NCBI GenBank assembly: GCA_003342895.1
Contig: PTFA01000024.1
Location: 3,653,505-3,717,504, forward strand
Direction of reading: 5' to 3'
DNA length: 64,000 nt
Source: Casuarius casuarius
Taxonomy: Eukaryota; Chordata; Aves; Casuariiformes; Casuariidae
The notes under the pieces were generated by a model. It was not told the DNA's origin, did no database searches, and saw only the letters and a program-made list of their open reading frames with translations. Numbering within the stretch: the stretch's first letter is position 1; every line of letters begins with the position of its first letter. Of this stretch, positions 1 to 12,310 are shown piece by piece. A program made the position numbers and the translations under genes.

Positions 1-2274
1 CTTGAACCATGTCAGTTATATAGGCAGTAGAGCTGTTTAAATGCAATGGATTTTGCAGTTGCATGAGGGACACAGTGCAAAAAGGTAAACTCTGAGACTA
101 TGTATTTGTGATCTTTCTTCAAAGAGTTAATCCAAATACTAATGAACAGACTGCAATGATGTATGTTATAGTCTTACACCTCTTTCAGATATAATCTTCC
201 TATATTACATATTATGTTTAAAAAATAACATTACCAAAAAGATAACACTTATTCACTCATTTTCTGTTTGTTCAGACTGAATGAAGTAATCTCAGCATAA
301 ATAAGGGATAAAGTGCATTTGAAAATGTTTTTGGCGTTTTAGAAAGTGTTGATAATAGCTTCACATCTTTCCTATTAGGATGTGTTTCATGTTGTTTAGA
401 TTTTCAGATTTATCTTTCTGTTTTGATAAGAGAGCCCCATACTGTAGCATTTTTCTCCTGCCAGACTTCCTGTGTGCAGTTACTGGAACTGCATATATAC
501 TACAATGCACGTTTAAACATTCAAATGGTATGTACTAACTATGGGAAACATTGATTCCTTGTCTGAGTCCGATCTGTCTTGCAAGACAGATCAAAATCAA
601 TAATCTTGTTTAGTTAGAATACTTAGAACCAGATGTAAGAAAATATAATTATGTAATGAATCTATACAGCACTTCACAAAGGCTATGACCATGAAAGCTT
701 ATAGTCTAACATACACACAAACAGAGCAAAGGGTAATGTAATAGATTCATGAGAGTATGGAGAGGAGATCAGAGCAGGAAGGATTAGTGGTAGAAGTGGA
801 TTTGGAGTAGACAGAGAATAGAAATGACTCATAAAATGTTGTACTGCATACTAATAAGGCATATTGTAGTTTGTGATCATGACAGATCTGATCTGAGAAT
901 AGAATGTGGCTATCATTAAGAAATAGTGGAAAATGAAGATTTTAAGAGGCATTTATTACTGTACTTGCATCGTTTATTTGTGAACACTGATTAAAGTGAG
1001 CATAAAGAAATATAATACACCAGAGAGTAAATACAAAAATTTTCACGTTGTATATCCCTCCACAAAATAAATAGTGACTTATTTATCCTTTAACTGGCCT
1101 AGATCCTGTTGTATTTCCCCTTAAAGCTATGCCAGACTGCCTGCCCTAAGACTATATGATTGCCATCTAGTGAATGTATCCTTTCCCTGAGTCATTTGTT
1201 TGTTGATCTTTTAAATCCTCCCTGTTGAAATCTTTCTTCAAAACCCATAGCTTTGAGTCCTGATGTTAAAGACAGGGAGAAACACTGAGGAAAGACCTGA
1301 GGAACAGACTCGGTTTATAACTCCGTGTTCCAGGCTGGGTTAAGTTTGATCCTGGAAAGAAAGCACAAAGAGCTAGAAACCAGTATTTTCTCCTGCACTA
1401 TCTACTCTAGAATAAAAATCTCCATTTATATATAGAGAAGTAGAGAAATACGGAGATCATCAAGATTCTTGGAGAGAGAATCACCCGAGTAGCCTGATAA
1501 CCACTTTAAGTTAATAAAAGAGAAAGTGGAAGCAGAATCTAATATCCCAAGAACCTTGTGAAGCAAAGGGGGTTTTGGGCCATCTTCTCAAAAGATATGA
1601 GAGAAAAGGAGCAAATACAAATACAAAGCGCTGTCATTCCTTTTAAGGTTCCTTGTAAATTACTCAAATTCATTTTGAATCAAATCTTCTCGTTTTTTGG
1701 CTTCCATTTGAGCATAAAGTCTTTCTGGAAAATTTCAGCAGATAGTATTCAGCAGTTTGTTTTACGTTAGTTGTAGAACTGTATATATGGCCTTCATATT
1801 TTCTGTAACTTCTGGATTTCAACAGAAGCTGAACTTGTTTAATCATTTTTGGATTTGTTGTGAAGGCTTTGAAGTTATGACCTCCGATTTCTTCACGTAC
1901 ACACATACAGCAGGATTGCCTAATGTAAGTTTTAGGGTCCTTTTTATGATTTGGAATTCTGAGAGACTATGTAAGCAGTACATTTATGGGCAGTAATGTA
2001 GAACATTTAGCTTACTGTAAACTGATCAGGACATTTACATTTGGATAACTTCTGCAAGAACTTTAAGAGGCAAAAATGTCTGGTGTGATATTCCTGATGG
2101 ATAATGTCTGATAATAACAAAAGGTGTTGTCTCTGGCCACTGCTCTCATCCAGATGAATGAATTTTGGTCTGAGTACATTATTCCACCCATGCCAGATGC
2201 TGAATTTGGTAATATTTTACATGGATTAATGTATTTTTCAGTATCACTTAGTTGTGTGACTCACAATGAAGAAT
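1..2274. other. AT-rich non-coding stretch
   Basis: No supportable gene. Open frames are under 80 codons, overlap on both strands and match nothing I recognise. The only structured element is the 22-bp palindrome at 571-592, listed separately. Confidence 0.7.
571..592. repeat. Perfect 22-bp palindrome, no spacer
   Basis: The left half GATCTGTCTTG is followed directly by its exact reverse complement CAAGACAGATC. The flanking bases (C at 570, A at 593) do not extend the symmetry. A spacer-free match this long is expected about 0.015 times by chance in 64 kb of random sequence. It could be a dimeric protein-binding site or a chance event; the symmetry is certain, the function is unknown. Confidence 0.9.
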
Positions 2275-2410
2275 GACAAGTCAAGAGTCATTATTAACAT
2301 TTCACAAATGGGAAAACAGTGACCCAGGTGGGTTAAGTCATTTGTTGAGCCATCATCTGACCTTGAGCATCAACCTAAGATCTCCCTTCCAGAACCTTGC
2401 CTGTTTCTCA
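2275..2410 (+). mobile_element. MIR-like SINE relic
   Basis: The stretch follows the familiar core and 3' half of MIR-type SINEs, old tRNA-derived elements mobilised by L2/CR1-like enzymes. The match includes a TTATTAACATTTCACAAATG block, AAATGGGAAAACAG at 2306-2319, then GGTTAAGTCA at 2331-2340, corresponding to the usual gaggaaactgagg...ggttaagtgactt segment. The following AACCTAAGATCTCCCTTCCAG corresponds to the region before the 3' end. It is diverged and cannot be active. The assignment is from memory of the consensus. Confidence 0.65.
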
Positions 2411-5289
2411 GGTCACAAGGTTTATGTGACAATTCCCTCCTTCCTAATAAGCATGATTACTATAATAATATAGTAATATTATTTTGGCACTTAGCAGTGG
2501 TACCCATAAAAGTTGAATAGAGAAAGGTAGATATTTAATTGCTTGACAAATTCATAGCTGCCTGTACCAAGAAATATGAAGGCAAAAAACTGGGCAGGAT
2601 GCAGTCCTCCATATAAGGGATGAGGTTGTGCAGTAGCAGAGCTTTTCCTACATATCACATGTTAATAATTCTGGAGGGCAATTACTGCCAGTATTGACCT
2701 TCTGGTAAATCTATTTTAGGAAAACAAGTCACTTTATGACAAATGTGTGTCACACAGAAGCATAACTATTGGTATTACTGCGATGGGCCAAATATTGTTT
2801 CTGTTTGTGTATGTTCAGCATCTTCAGTTGTGAGGTCTAGTGTAATTAAGAAGCAACATTAGCCCTTCTGCACAGAAGTGCCTCTGCTAAGCATTTTATG
2901 TCCAGTTTTCTGGCCACTAAAACTTAATTGCAAAATCATGTATGTGGAAATAAAATGCAAAAAATACACTTGTGAAAAGCTGTACACATAGATACATGAA
3001 AATTAAAAGGAGTTTAGCACCTTCCAATGCCAGAACACTCTACAGATTCTTAAAATGGTAGAACTGAAAACCTATTGATTACAAAATACTTATTGCAGAT
3101 CACATCCTGTCATAGTTAATCATCTTTCCACAAAATATTACCCTAATCAGTAAACTGATATATCACTGAAATTCTAGGATATCTTGAACAATGTATGTTC
3201 ACATCATGGATAAAATAGAACTTTTTGCAAGAAAGGAAAATTGTTTTCCTGTAAAATAGTTGCACTTCTAATTTAAAACATAACTGTCTTTTAACAATCA
3301 CTAATGTAAAGCAGGGCAAGGAGAATTTGACAGGCCACTAGAAAGAAAGATTAAGAATGGAAATATCTGAGAGGGAGGAAGGTATTTATGTGTGGAAAAT
3401 ACCTAGTGGTGGAGTTATTAATCAATTGTAGTTCTAGTTTGTGGATTAGTCACATTGCCAGAATTCTATGTAATTGCTTAGTTCTTATCACAGTTGCCTA
3501 CATAATTCTAAATTACAAGCCCAGGTTCTGCTAGAATTTTTTAAATCAAATGATAAAATATGGCATTTACTCATGGGATAACTTATTAAAATTTACTTTT
3601 CCATTGGTAATGGTGTATTTAGAAAGTCATCTTGTTCTGCACAGGGAATCAGGTTTTCTCTTGTTCGTCAGCCATGGATAATTTGCATCTTTGCCCATCT
3701 CATTGTAGAATACCAGACATTTCAAATCAATTTTCAAGGAATATGGCTATGTATAAGAAAAGTGTTTTTTTTCCAATCCCAAAGCGTGAAAGCTTCCTCT
3801 AGAGTAGGTATCTCCCCCTCCATTCTAAATGATTATGTTGAATCTAATTGAAAGTATATCTTTTTTGAGGGAATTAACATAAATATTTTCATACCCGTGA
3901 GCCTTCCTGTACACAGCTGCTTGGGATCTTTTACCCTGCGTGCAGGCTTTGAACACTGATGATGAAGGATATATTAAAGGTTTTTGGATACAGGGCATTT
4001 CTTTGTTCAGTATCCTAAGTAAAACAATATTTCTCTATGTTCACAGCATATGATTCATTCTAAAAAGCTTGTTTCAATACTATCATGTTCATTACATACT
4101 ATAATGACATAAAACTGTAGCTCCTTAACTTTTTCACATTCAGGGAGCACTTCCAAAATGTCTTCATTGTTTCATTGCTGTCAATAATTGTTCATACTTT
4201 ATTTTGTTTTCCCTATAACCATATTTTAAGGTACCTTTAAAAGGTAAGACAATTCTGTGAAACAATGCAGTGATTATAACCATCATACATTTAAGAAAAA
4301 ATCTGTAGCTTCCATATTTAACCAAAATTGTTCCTGTTAAGGGAGGGCGGAATCATAAACACACACTAAACCTGAAATCCAAGCTGCATGTAAATTATGA
4401 CTTTCAGCAGAAGGCTAGGATTTGGCCAATTTATCCCTAGTACAGCTCTAGTAACTAGGTGATTCTGGTCTTCTCTTTTCTTGTCTCCAATTAAAATGTT
4501 TTGGTGTCAAAAGGGCACTATTAAAAGATAACTACAGTCTCATTAATTACGGATGCTGTGTTAGGACTCATATAATGCACCTGTTTTAGCATAAAGAAAA
4601 GTGCAGCATAAACAGTCCCGTTTGTTAGATTGTTGCACAAATAAGACAGTTTATTCCCCAGACTCCTACTTTACTAAGTGCAACATTGCCACAGTCATTT
4701 AGAGACCCCCGGATATTCAGGAAAAATGAGAGAGCTTAAAGAAAGAGGTCTTCCAAATCCCATTGCCTTTGAGCACAGGATAGCCACTTAGACTGGCTCA
4801 ATAAACTAGAGAAAGTCAATCTGGAGTTCATTTAAAAAGTATGTTCTTGTACTTTTGTGTTGGAAAGCTTCAGGCTTGGTGCGATGATCAGCCTGGTGGC
4901 ACTGTCTCTGGATCCGAGTGCGTGTGTGTGCGCGACATGTACAGCTGTGGGTTTGGATTCTGAGCGAGATGTTGCAGTCTTCCCTTGTAACAATCATCAA
5001 GTGTTCACAATCCCTCAACTAGTTACACTTGGCAGTGGGTTTTTTTGCTTTCTTTTGTTACCAAATTACAGTCCTAGAGGAATCACTATGGTGACGGTTG
5101 GTGCTATTAGAGCAAAGTTGCAGTTGGAAATGTCTTTGGGGTGGTTTTTGGGTAGGAACTGGATGAACAAAGAAAAAAAATGTCTTGAAAGGGGAGGTTA
5201 CATTACAACGTAATATAGATTAAAAAGTGCTGTTTTAATGGAAGAAGGATAATTTCAAAGGGATTGGTCTTCTGTATCTTTGAACATCA
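2411..5289. other. Non-coding stretch, nothing specific
   Basis: AT-rich sequence without a supportable gene. A 118-codon open frame at 4857-5213 covers a small GT-rich patch (4920-4935) and overlaps an open frame on the other strand; its translation shows no family motif and its length is within chance expectation. Confidence 0.65.
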
Positions 5290-5307
5290 CCCCCCCCCCC
5301 CCCNCCC
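5290..5307. repeat. Poly-C tract with one ambiguous base
   Basis: An uninterrupted C run from 5290 to 5307 except for an N at 5304. The N probably marks uncertain homopolymer length. The complementary G run could form a G-quadruplex. Confidence 0.95.
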
Positions 5308-5419
5308 AAGTCTGTCTTTGTAATTTATGTGCTGACTTACAATGAGGACAATTTAAGACTTAACTCTGTCAGAGAAAAATAATCATTCTTCAAACCTCAT
5401 TATGCCTATGAGAGAATCA

Positions 5420-5545
5420 TAGTAATATTTAGCACTCACATGCGTGCTCAAAGCACAAGCTAACCTTGCAGCACTCCCAGGGGATGCCACTTTGGATCCG
5501 TGTCAGCATTGTTGCCCTATTTGCTTGACGATGAAATGAAGGTGC
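5420..5545 (+). mobile_element. Probable MIR-like SINE relic
   Basis: The order of blocks resembles MIR: ATATTTAGCACTCACATG, then TGCTCAAAGCAC, then CATTGTTGCCCTATTTGC and GACGATGAAATGAAGG, which parallels the consensus attattatccccattttacagatgaggaaactgagg. It is more diverged than the copy at 2275-2410, so the call is weaker. Confidence 0.45.
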
Positions 5546-7825
5546 CTCCATGCTGCAGTGACTGCAACTCCCCACAGACAAAATCTTGAACTAGTTCAGG
5601 TACTGCTATATGCTGTGTCTTCCTGAAGCTTGAGGCAGGCTTCTGGCCAACATTTTTGCTCATGATTTTGGGCAGATTTTTGCATTGTGTGCTGAGCTCT
5701 GTGCTGTGGTGACTGCAGCAGTCGCAGCAGCTGGGGCAGCCAGCTGATGTGTGTCTGCACTGACTGTAGTCCTTGCACTGGAGACTTGCCCTAAAATGGG
5801 AAAGAAAGGCTCCTTAGCCAGGTGAATGTGAAGCTATAGGCTGCATCAGGCCTTGGATACACAAACAGGATATATCAGTTTTCCCAATTTGGAAAATAAT
5901 TGGTAAAGAAATACTGGTACAGACCTGTTGAACTGAGATAAACTGGCCTCATCTGGGAATTTTTATCCCATTCTAATTTTGAATAATTTTACCCTAGAAG
6001 TAAGTGTGAAGAAGTAAGATATTATTCCCTTCAGCAAGGGATACACTACGAGAAGGTTCCCTGTGCCTTCCTTTTTCTTCAGTCCTGCCATAAATCCATT
6101 TTCAGTCTGCAAGCATAATCCAATCAAAAGCAGTTTAAGCTCGCTTCTCTGGCCATACAAATGAGTACAGTCCCAAACAACATTTTTCTGAAATAAACTC
6201 ATCTACTGTTTTCCTTTTCACTTAAAGCTTGCTAGTTCATTTGCTCCTGCATGCATATTTCTCCGCAGTTTTAAAAATCTTTTTGTTTAGAAGCCATTAT
6301 ATGTGATTTTCCTCTGAGCCTAAGTCATAAACGTCATTACATCCCAAATGTTCTTCACTGCTCAGGCACTTTCAGGAAATGTCCAAGAAGTTTGCTGTCT
6401 CAAAGGATATAGGGGATGAAGGGGAACTGTATGTTATACAGGTGTGGCATGAAAATAGTGAAAATATTTTTAAAATGTTACTTGGATGAGCATACCACAA
6501 AGAATATGTTGCCTGACTATTGCTGAGATTCTTATAATATCCAGGTACCAAAAATTGCTTAACCCAGCATGAGACTGAAGAGTTCAGTTTGTGGCACAGA
6601 GAACTCAGTGCAACATCTTCTGTGAAATCCTGAAACTCAGTATTTCCTGTCTTTCTGATGGCACACTCCATCCCATCCCATCTGTGGCCCATTGATAGAT
6701 AGTATGAGACATCCTGAGTAGTGAAGATTATCAGCTGTAACAGATTGTCATTCTGTTTCTGCAAGTTTTCAGCAAAATTCTCTGTGTGTGTTATCCAAGA
6801 TGGTGATAACCATGCTTCTAGTCCAAATGACAGATGTGGAAAAGCTCAATTCCCTGGAAGTGCAAAGCTGACCTAGTGTAAAGGATAGCTTCAACTGTTT
6901 GCATGTTTACATGTCCTGACCTTGAGAATCACTTGAAGATTTTGCTGTACATAAGGATGCTTACATGAAATTAGAAATGCATGAAGCCTGTATTACTCCC
7001 TTCTACATAACACACCATATTTTCTGGATATGATGTGGCTCGTCACATTTTCAGTTAGATTTTTAGATTAGTACAGTGAAGATTATTATTGAAGAATGGC
7101 AGAATTTGAATTAAGATCTAAATAATACAATACGTTGATAACTATTTATGAAGCCAAATAAGAGGGCTTATTCCTAACTCCCAAAGTGAGTGTGCACGTT
7201 CTTAGTGCTAGCCTAAAGCTAGCATGTGCTGATGTGACACTGTATGTTTTTAAATGTCTTATTTCATCATCATAGGGACACTTGACTAGTTATAGAAGAG
7301 TGTAATTTGCATGATGGGAACCTAAGCTTTGCCCTAGATTTCTTGAGAATAGTTTACAAAACAACATGAACAAGATACACTGGTTATTTTTAAAGTAAAC
7401 ACTATTTTGGTGCTAAGTATTCATAAAAGCTAATTTACCTATCTCTTTCATGTTTATTAACTTCTTAGTTTTCACTGCAGGTATTCGAGCAGAGTAGGGT
7501 ATTAATCCATTTCTTAAAATATGTGCAGATCATCCTGTTCCTCTGATAGGAGTTACCGTTAGAGTGAGCAGTGGACCAGCAAGCATTTGGGTTTTGGTAG
7601 TAGGATCCAAAGGTTCTGTGCAAGTTCATTGTCCTCTGTCACTTTTCTACCTAGAAGATTAGGATATACCTGTACAGCTAGTTCAGCCAGTGTCTTGGAA
7701 TAATTTGCCCACAAATGTGGCATGCTGGTTGTACGATATAGCTGAGAATTTTTTTTTCTGCCTTTGGGACAGCTTGTCAGAGCCAGCCTCTGTTTGGGCT
7801 CAATCCCCAGATCAGATATGGCACC
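5546..7825. other. Non-coding stretch, nothing specific
   Basis: No supportable gene. A 130-codon minus-strand open frame at 6372-6764 has no recognisable domain. A short inverted repeat (TGCTAGC at 7206-7212, GCTAGCA at 7218-7224, 5-bp spacer) is the only small structure noted. Confidence 0.65.
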
Positions 7826-7843
7826 TTTTTTTTTTTTTTTTTT
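7826..7843. repeat. Poly-T tract (T18)
   Basis: Eighteen consecutive T, followed by GGCAGTAAGTCAGC. It could be a reversed poly-A tail, but I recognise no retroelement on the right side and saw no clear target-site duplication. Confidence 0.95.
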
Positions 7844-8515
7844 GGCAGTAAGTCAGCATTAAACAAAAAATGAGAGGATTGCATCAAATTGCAGTTGTAA
7901 ATCTTCCTGGAAAAAAATACAGCTAACCTTAAAAAGATATAAAGTAAAATTACATGAAACTTAAAATATAATTTTTTGAAGTTTATGGAGGGAGTTCAAG
8001 TACAAAAAAGTTCTGCAGAGTATTTAGAGGGAAAGCTAACAACTGTGGAAAAAATGTTCCTTGTTTTTCTGGTTAGTAATTAAAAATTTAATTCTTTATA
8101 TGGGGGGGAGATCTAAACTTATTATTTAAAAAAAAAAGTATATAAAGAAATGTAAATTTCTTTACATTTCTTAAATACCTAAAATTACATTAACTTTGAT
8201 ATATGGCAGTTTTAAGGAGAGCTGGAGGGAAAAAAAACAGTAACTTAAAAATCATCCTTATAGTTTACACAGCAACTGTTGCTTCCCATGGTACCCAGCC
8301 CACTCTTTCACAGCACAATGACGTGCAATAGTAACCATGTAAATGAGTAAATGCTAGGAGCATTTTTGACTTTAACTTCTCAGACTCAGGTTTGCTGAAT
8401 AGGAAGATGCAGTACAACTTGACCCTTCAATGACTTATACAATCTTATACTTGAATCTTTCCAGGCTATGGAGTTTTTCCTCAAAGAGTATGAATTCATA
8501 AATATGACAGGAAAA

Positions 8516-8518
<3 letters not shown>
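7844..8518. other. AT-rich stretch with a short hairpin
   Basis: A-rich non-coding sequence. The one structured item is the hairpin at 8145-8172, listed separately. Confidence 0.6.
8145..8172. repeat. 12-bp inverted repeat, 4-bp loop
   Basis: AAGAAATGTAAA at 8145-8156 and its exact reverse complement TTTACATTTCTT at 8161-8172 flank a TTTC loop. The stem is AT-rich and too short for a microRNA precursor. It may be chance or a cruciform-prone site. Confidence 0.9.

Positions 8519-8556
<38 letters not shown>
8519..8556. repeat. (CA)19 microsatellite
   Basis: A pure CA dinucleotide array of 38 bp, the commonest vertebrate microsatellite type. The uninterrupted tract makes length polymorphism likely. 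Confidence 0.97.
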
Positions 8557-8557
<1 letters not shown>

Positions 8558-9599
8558 CTTTTTCAGCTTTTAAGATTTTACAATTTATAAATGAGTTTGT
8601 TTTTATCATTTCCCAATTCGAACTGGATCGAAAACCTTTATGATACTAAATCACTGGCCTTAGAAAGGCATGAACAGAACTAATTACTTACAAAGGAAAT
8701 AGTTCCTTTAATTGTTTTATTAAAAATTCAAGGCTTCTTTTTAATGTTCTATTTCTCCTCATATATTTATGCATAATCAGTGCATGTCTACTGTATGCAG
8801 TAATGAAAAGGCTGTACGTTACCAGAATGGAACATAAAGATTGCTCAAAGCTGGCAATCACCATAAGGAAAAATAATAGCATCATGAAAGATTTTTAACC
8901 TTTGGACAAGTACTGGAAGTACTAGACACTAGGTTAGAAGTGCATGGCTCCCTCGGTAATTAATAGTTTCTGAGCTCTATGAATTGCATACCTATAAATC
9001 GTAATATGATAAAGCCTTTTTATACTAATAATTGATATTAAATGTGTTGGGCTCAAATCCAAGAAAACAGATTGCCTTCTTGCAATATTCAACTTGGAAT
9101 AGTAGTAGATTTCCTCCCCAAGGAAACCAACAAACAAAAATCATATGTGAAAGGGTTTAATCCGAGGAACAGAGCTCTTTGCTGTAGTTAAGCTTGAACA
9201 CAAAGGGTGATAAAAATGCTCTGCAAAATATAACTGCATCTCATAAAAGGAAAAGGCATGGATCCTAAAAAAGCAAAATAATGATAATAAGAAAGCAGAC
9301 GGAGAGATAACTCATGCAGATTCTGATCAGTGGGATACAACCTAAAACAGAGCCAAGTGATTGGAGTTTGCCAGTTTAGAAAAAATTAAAGAAACTATAA
9401 AACTTAATCTAAATGAGCTACTGGGAAAATTATCTCAGAGTTACTAGCAGAAAGAGAAGACTTGAGGGGGAGGAGAAAGAAAAATTAACTGGAAAAAAGA
9501 AAAAGCAAAACAAGCTGCCTCTCTATTTGTAAAGCTTCTGTTTGTTTGCCTCTCTTAACTTTCATCTTTGCACCATCTTTCTTCTTTTTTATCTACTTT
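8557..9599. other. Non-coding stretch, nothing specific
   Basis: AT-rich and later A-rich sequence (9230-9500). I see no gene, RNA gene or identifiable repeat. Confidence 0.65.
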
Positions 9600-10135
9600 A
9601 GTAAGTTTGACTCTATCAAATTGCCGTCCTCCATCAGCTGCTGAAACCTTGGGCAATTAGATTTGGTTCAAGTCTAAACCAAGGCAGAATCCATCTCTCT
9701 CCCTTAAAGGAAAGCGAGGGGGGGCGCCATGCTCAGCTTCTTGTTTCATCGCTCTCCAGAGACCCTGCTTAATCCTCCACCAAAATAAGACTGAACTTTT
9801 TCCTTATCGCTAATGTGCTCTGAGGCTTATACCTTGGAGGACTAATGTGCAAGAATTATCCAATCTGAATTAGCTCCAAAAAGAAACTTAAGCCCTGAGT
9901 GTTGCATTTTGATGTTTAAATTAAATCTGAAATCCACAGCTAAGATCTTAGAAACCTTCATTCGGGTGCTGCTGAATTCCAGGGTCATTAAATCCTTATT
10001 TCAGCTTACACTGGAGGCACCCAAAGTTCTGCATCTCGGCCCGCCTGGAATTGCCATACTCTTGTCCGTATGGAGTAACAACCGCCAGTCCAGGCAGCCA
10101 AGACCCCCAGGGTGTTTTACCTAGGGCCACACACC
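9600..10135. promoter_or_regulatory. Candidate conserved non-coding element
   Basis: A less AT-rich block inside AT-rich DNA with several homeodomain-type TAAT/ATTA cores (CAATTAG, CTAATG, GAATTAGC) and an inverted pair CCATAC/GTATGG near 10055-10075. The look fits a vertebrate enhancer-type conserved element, but conservation cannot be seen from one sequence. Inference only. Confidence 0.25.
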
Positions 10136-10289
10136 TAAAAATTGTGTGTTGAAATATCTAATATTTGGCAGTTATTTTTCAGGTATTTAAATTTCAGCTC
10201 TTTAGTTTTGCATAGAGTGTTTTTAGTTGAGATTAAGATGAAAGAATGATTTTTGGAAAGACACTTGGTTTAATCTGTATTTTTATTAT

Positions 10290-10520
10290 TTTTTTTGACC
10301 TAAATGAAAAATGAAACATAAATTTCTTTTATGCGATTAAACATTTAAAATAAGCATCTTTCAAGTGCTTTACTCTTTTTTAAGCCAAATTAACTGCTTC
10401 ATTAAGGTTTAAAGAAAGAATGATGCAAATGAAACCATTTAAAATCATGTTTAAAGATTAGAAGCTAAAGGAACATTACTCACATAATGCTGCATGAAAG
10501 GGAGAGTAAAACATTCAGTT
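10290..10520. promoter_or_regulatory. Candidate conserved non-coding element
   Basis: The block has closely spaced homeodomain-like cores (AAATTAACTG, TTCATTAAGG) and an exact POU octamer ATGCAAAT at 10423-10430. Such clustering is typical of developmental enhancers, but AT-rich DNA produces these short motifs by chance. No transcript evidence is visible. Confidence 0.25.
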
Positions 10521-11929
10521 AGGTTATAAAAAGTGTTAGGAAAAGTTAATGTAAAAGGCAAAATAATTTAACAACAGGTTTTTTCAAGGAAAGCTTGGTC
10601 CTCTCCTATTCTTAGCATCTGTAACTATCCTAAAGTAGTCCCTAAAATGGAACTGTCTGGTGATAAGCTAGATAAATTCTGCTTATATTGCATTAAGTAC
10701 AGACTTTGTTGGAGGGGGAGAAGGTAAGAGATGGAAAGAGGAAACTCAGAAGTACGTGCAATTGAGACTATTTTAATGAAAGTCTCCTTATGGAAAACTC
10801 TGAATTCATTCAGAGAAATAAAATTCTGAAAAAGAAAAAAATGTCCCAAATGTGTTTTTTAAATGACTTTTCCTCTTGAAATTTGTCAGTTTATAATAGT
10901 TATATATATAAAGTTCAACGCTTTGATCCAGATAGTGCAATATTTTTTCTGAATAATTTCTGAGTTTTTGCAAATGGGTTAGAATTAACATGAAAATTAT
11001 CATGGGCTGCAAAAACTATATCCTGACCAGACTTAAGTTCAGAATTCATAACCCATATTTATTAGAAAGAAACTCTTGAATTACACATGCACAAAACTTA
11101 TAGAGATGCCTGAAAACATTGCATAGAGTATCTTGAACTGTGTAACTTGTTTTGAGGAAATAAGATGCTTTCATCCTGAAAGACAAGATTATCAAAAAGG
11201 CAATTTGATCCTTGGGAAAAAAATGTCAGTTTCTCATTTCTTTCATCCCATGTTATGCTTCTTGCAACAATAGTGACTGATACAAAAATGTTGATATAAT
11301 TATGATACTCTGCTTGTCAGATTTCCATAACTGGATGTTGATACACATATTTGTGTGTTCATTTACTCTATTTGCATGTGATGCCCTGAAAGCTTTGCAT
11401 GGAAATTAGGCATGCAGTTGTGTATATGCCATTCTGAAAATCTATTCTTAGCTGTAATTCTGTAAAGTTAGATTGCTGAGGTGCAAAAATACTAGTAGTT
11501 GTATCCAGCATCACCACTGCAAAGTGTACATAGCAGGTTTTGGCAGCTGCCAGTCACTCTACTTAGATGCTGAGGTTAATTCCTTTTTGCTTTAGGCAAT
11601 GTGCATTGTATGCTGGTTGAGAAAGATTTCGGTGTCATATTTATTTGATGTTTACAAATATGGCAATCTTTAGGGCATACATTCTTCTTTATGTGCACTT
11701 GAATAGTCTCCATGATGTAAATGTGACCGGCTCTTGATGAAGCATGTCAGCACTGACAGCAATTAGCTTTCGCTCTTCCGGCCTTCCTTTTGGTAATATT
11801 TTAATATGTTATTGACTGAATTTGGTGGAGTTATTTGTGACCTGTAGAACTGTATATGAGTCTCATTAGGATCATAGGGCATTGTCTTCGAGTCACGTTC
11901 TTCTTGGGGGCCTTATTCTGACCTCTTGT
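10521..11929. other. AT-rich non-coding stretch
   Basis: No supportable gene or repeat. Short minus-strand open frames (10625-11012) have no recognisable content. Confidence 0.65.
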
Positions 11930-12310
11930 ACATGGTAAGCCTTGAGCTCGTGCCCAGTGGTCCTAGACTGAGCCTGGCTCCGTCACAGGGCTGACCCTGC
12001 GCGGTCCAGCCGGTGCAAACCAAGCCAGCCCCTACAGCTTTGGCCGTAAAGAAGCAGCTGCCATCGTGTCTAGCGCAGGGAGGATGAGGAGTGCTCTGTG
12101 CCACCGCTTTGTGTCGACAGGCCCTCGTATGCAGCCGCTGTGTCCGTGCGGCTGGCCAGAGCCCCCGGCCGGCGAGAGGGCTGCGGCTTTGCCTCCCTGG
12201 GCCAGCACCACCCGCCTCCGTGGCCCCAGCCCCAGCAGCCACCTGACTGCCACCAGCCACTTGCTCACGTGAGGGCAATGCCTTGTCCTACTCCCAGCAC
12301 TCGCTGGGAA
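11930..12310. promoter_or_regulatory. Isolated GC-rich, CpG-rich islet
   Basis: About 380 bp stands out from AT-rich surroundings, with roughly 20 or more CpG sites by eye. It carries GC-box-like C/G runs and a palindromic E-box CTCACGTGAG at 12264-12273. Overlapping open frames on both strands (for example 12032-12313 minus and 12098-12409 plus) follow from the lack of AT-rich stop codons and are not evidence for protein. It could be a small CpG island at an unannotated promoter, an orphan CpG island, or a GC-rich repeat remnant. The composition is directly seen; promoter activity is inference. Confidence 0.4.

Noticed and set aside
4857..5213. 118-codon plus-strand open frame
   Set aside because: No motif, overlaps an opposite-strand frame, includes a GT-rich patch, and its length is chance-sized.
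6372..6764. 130-codon minus-strand open frame
   Set aside because: No recognisable domain; expected by chance in this much sequence.
8145..8172. MicroRNA precursor
   Set aside because: The 12-bp AT-only-like stem is far too short for a microRNA hairpin.
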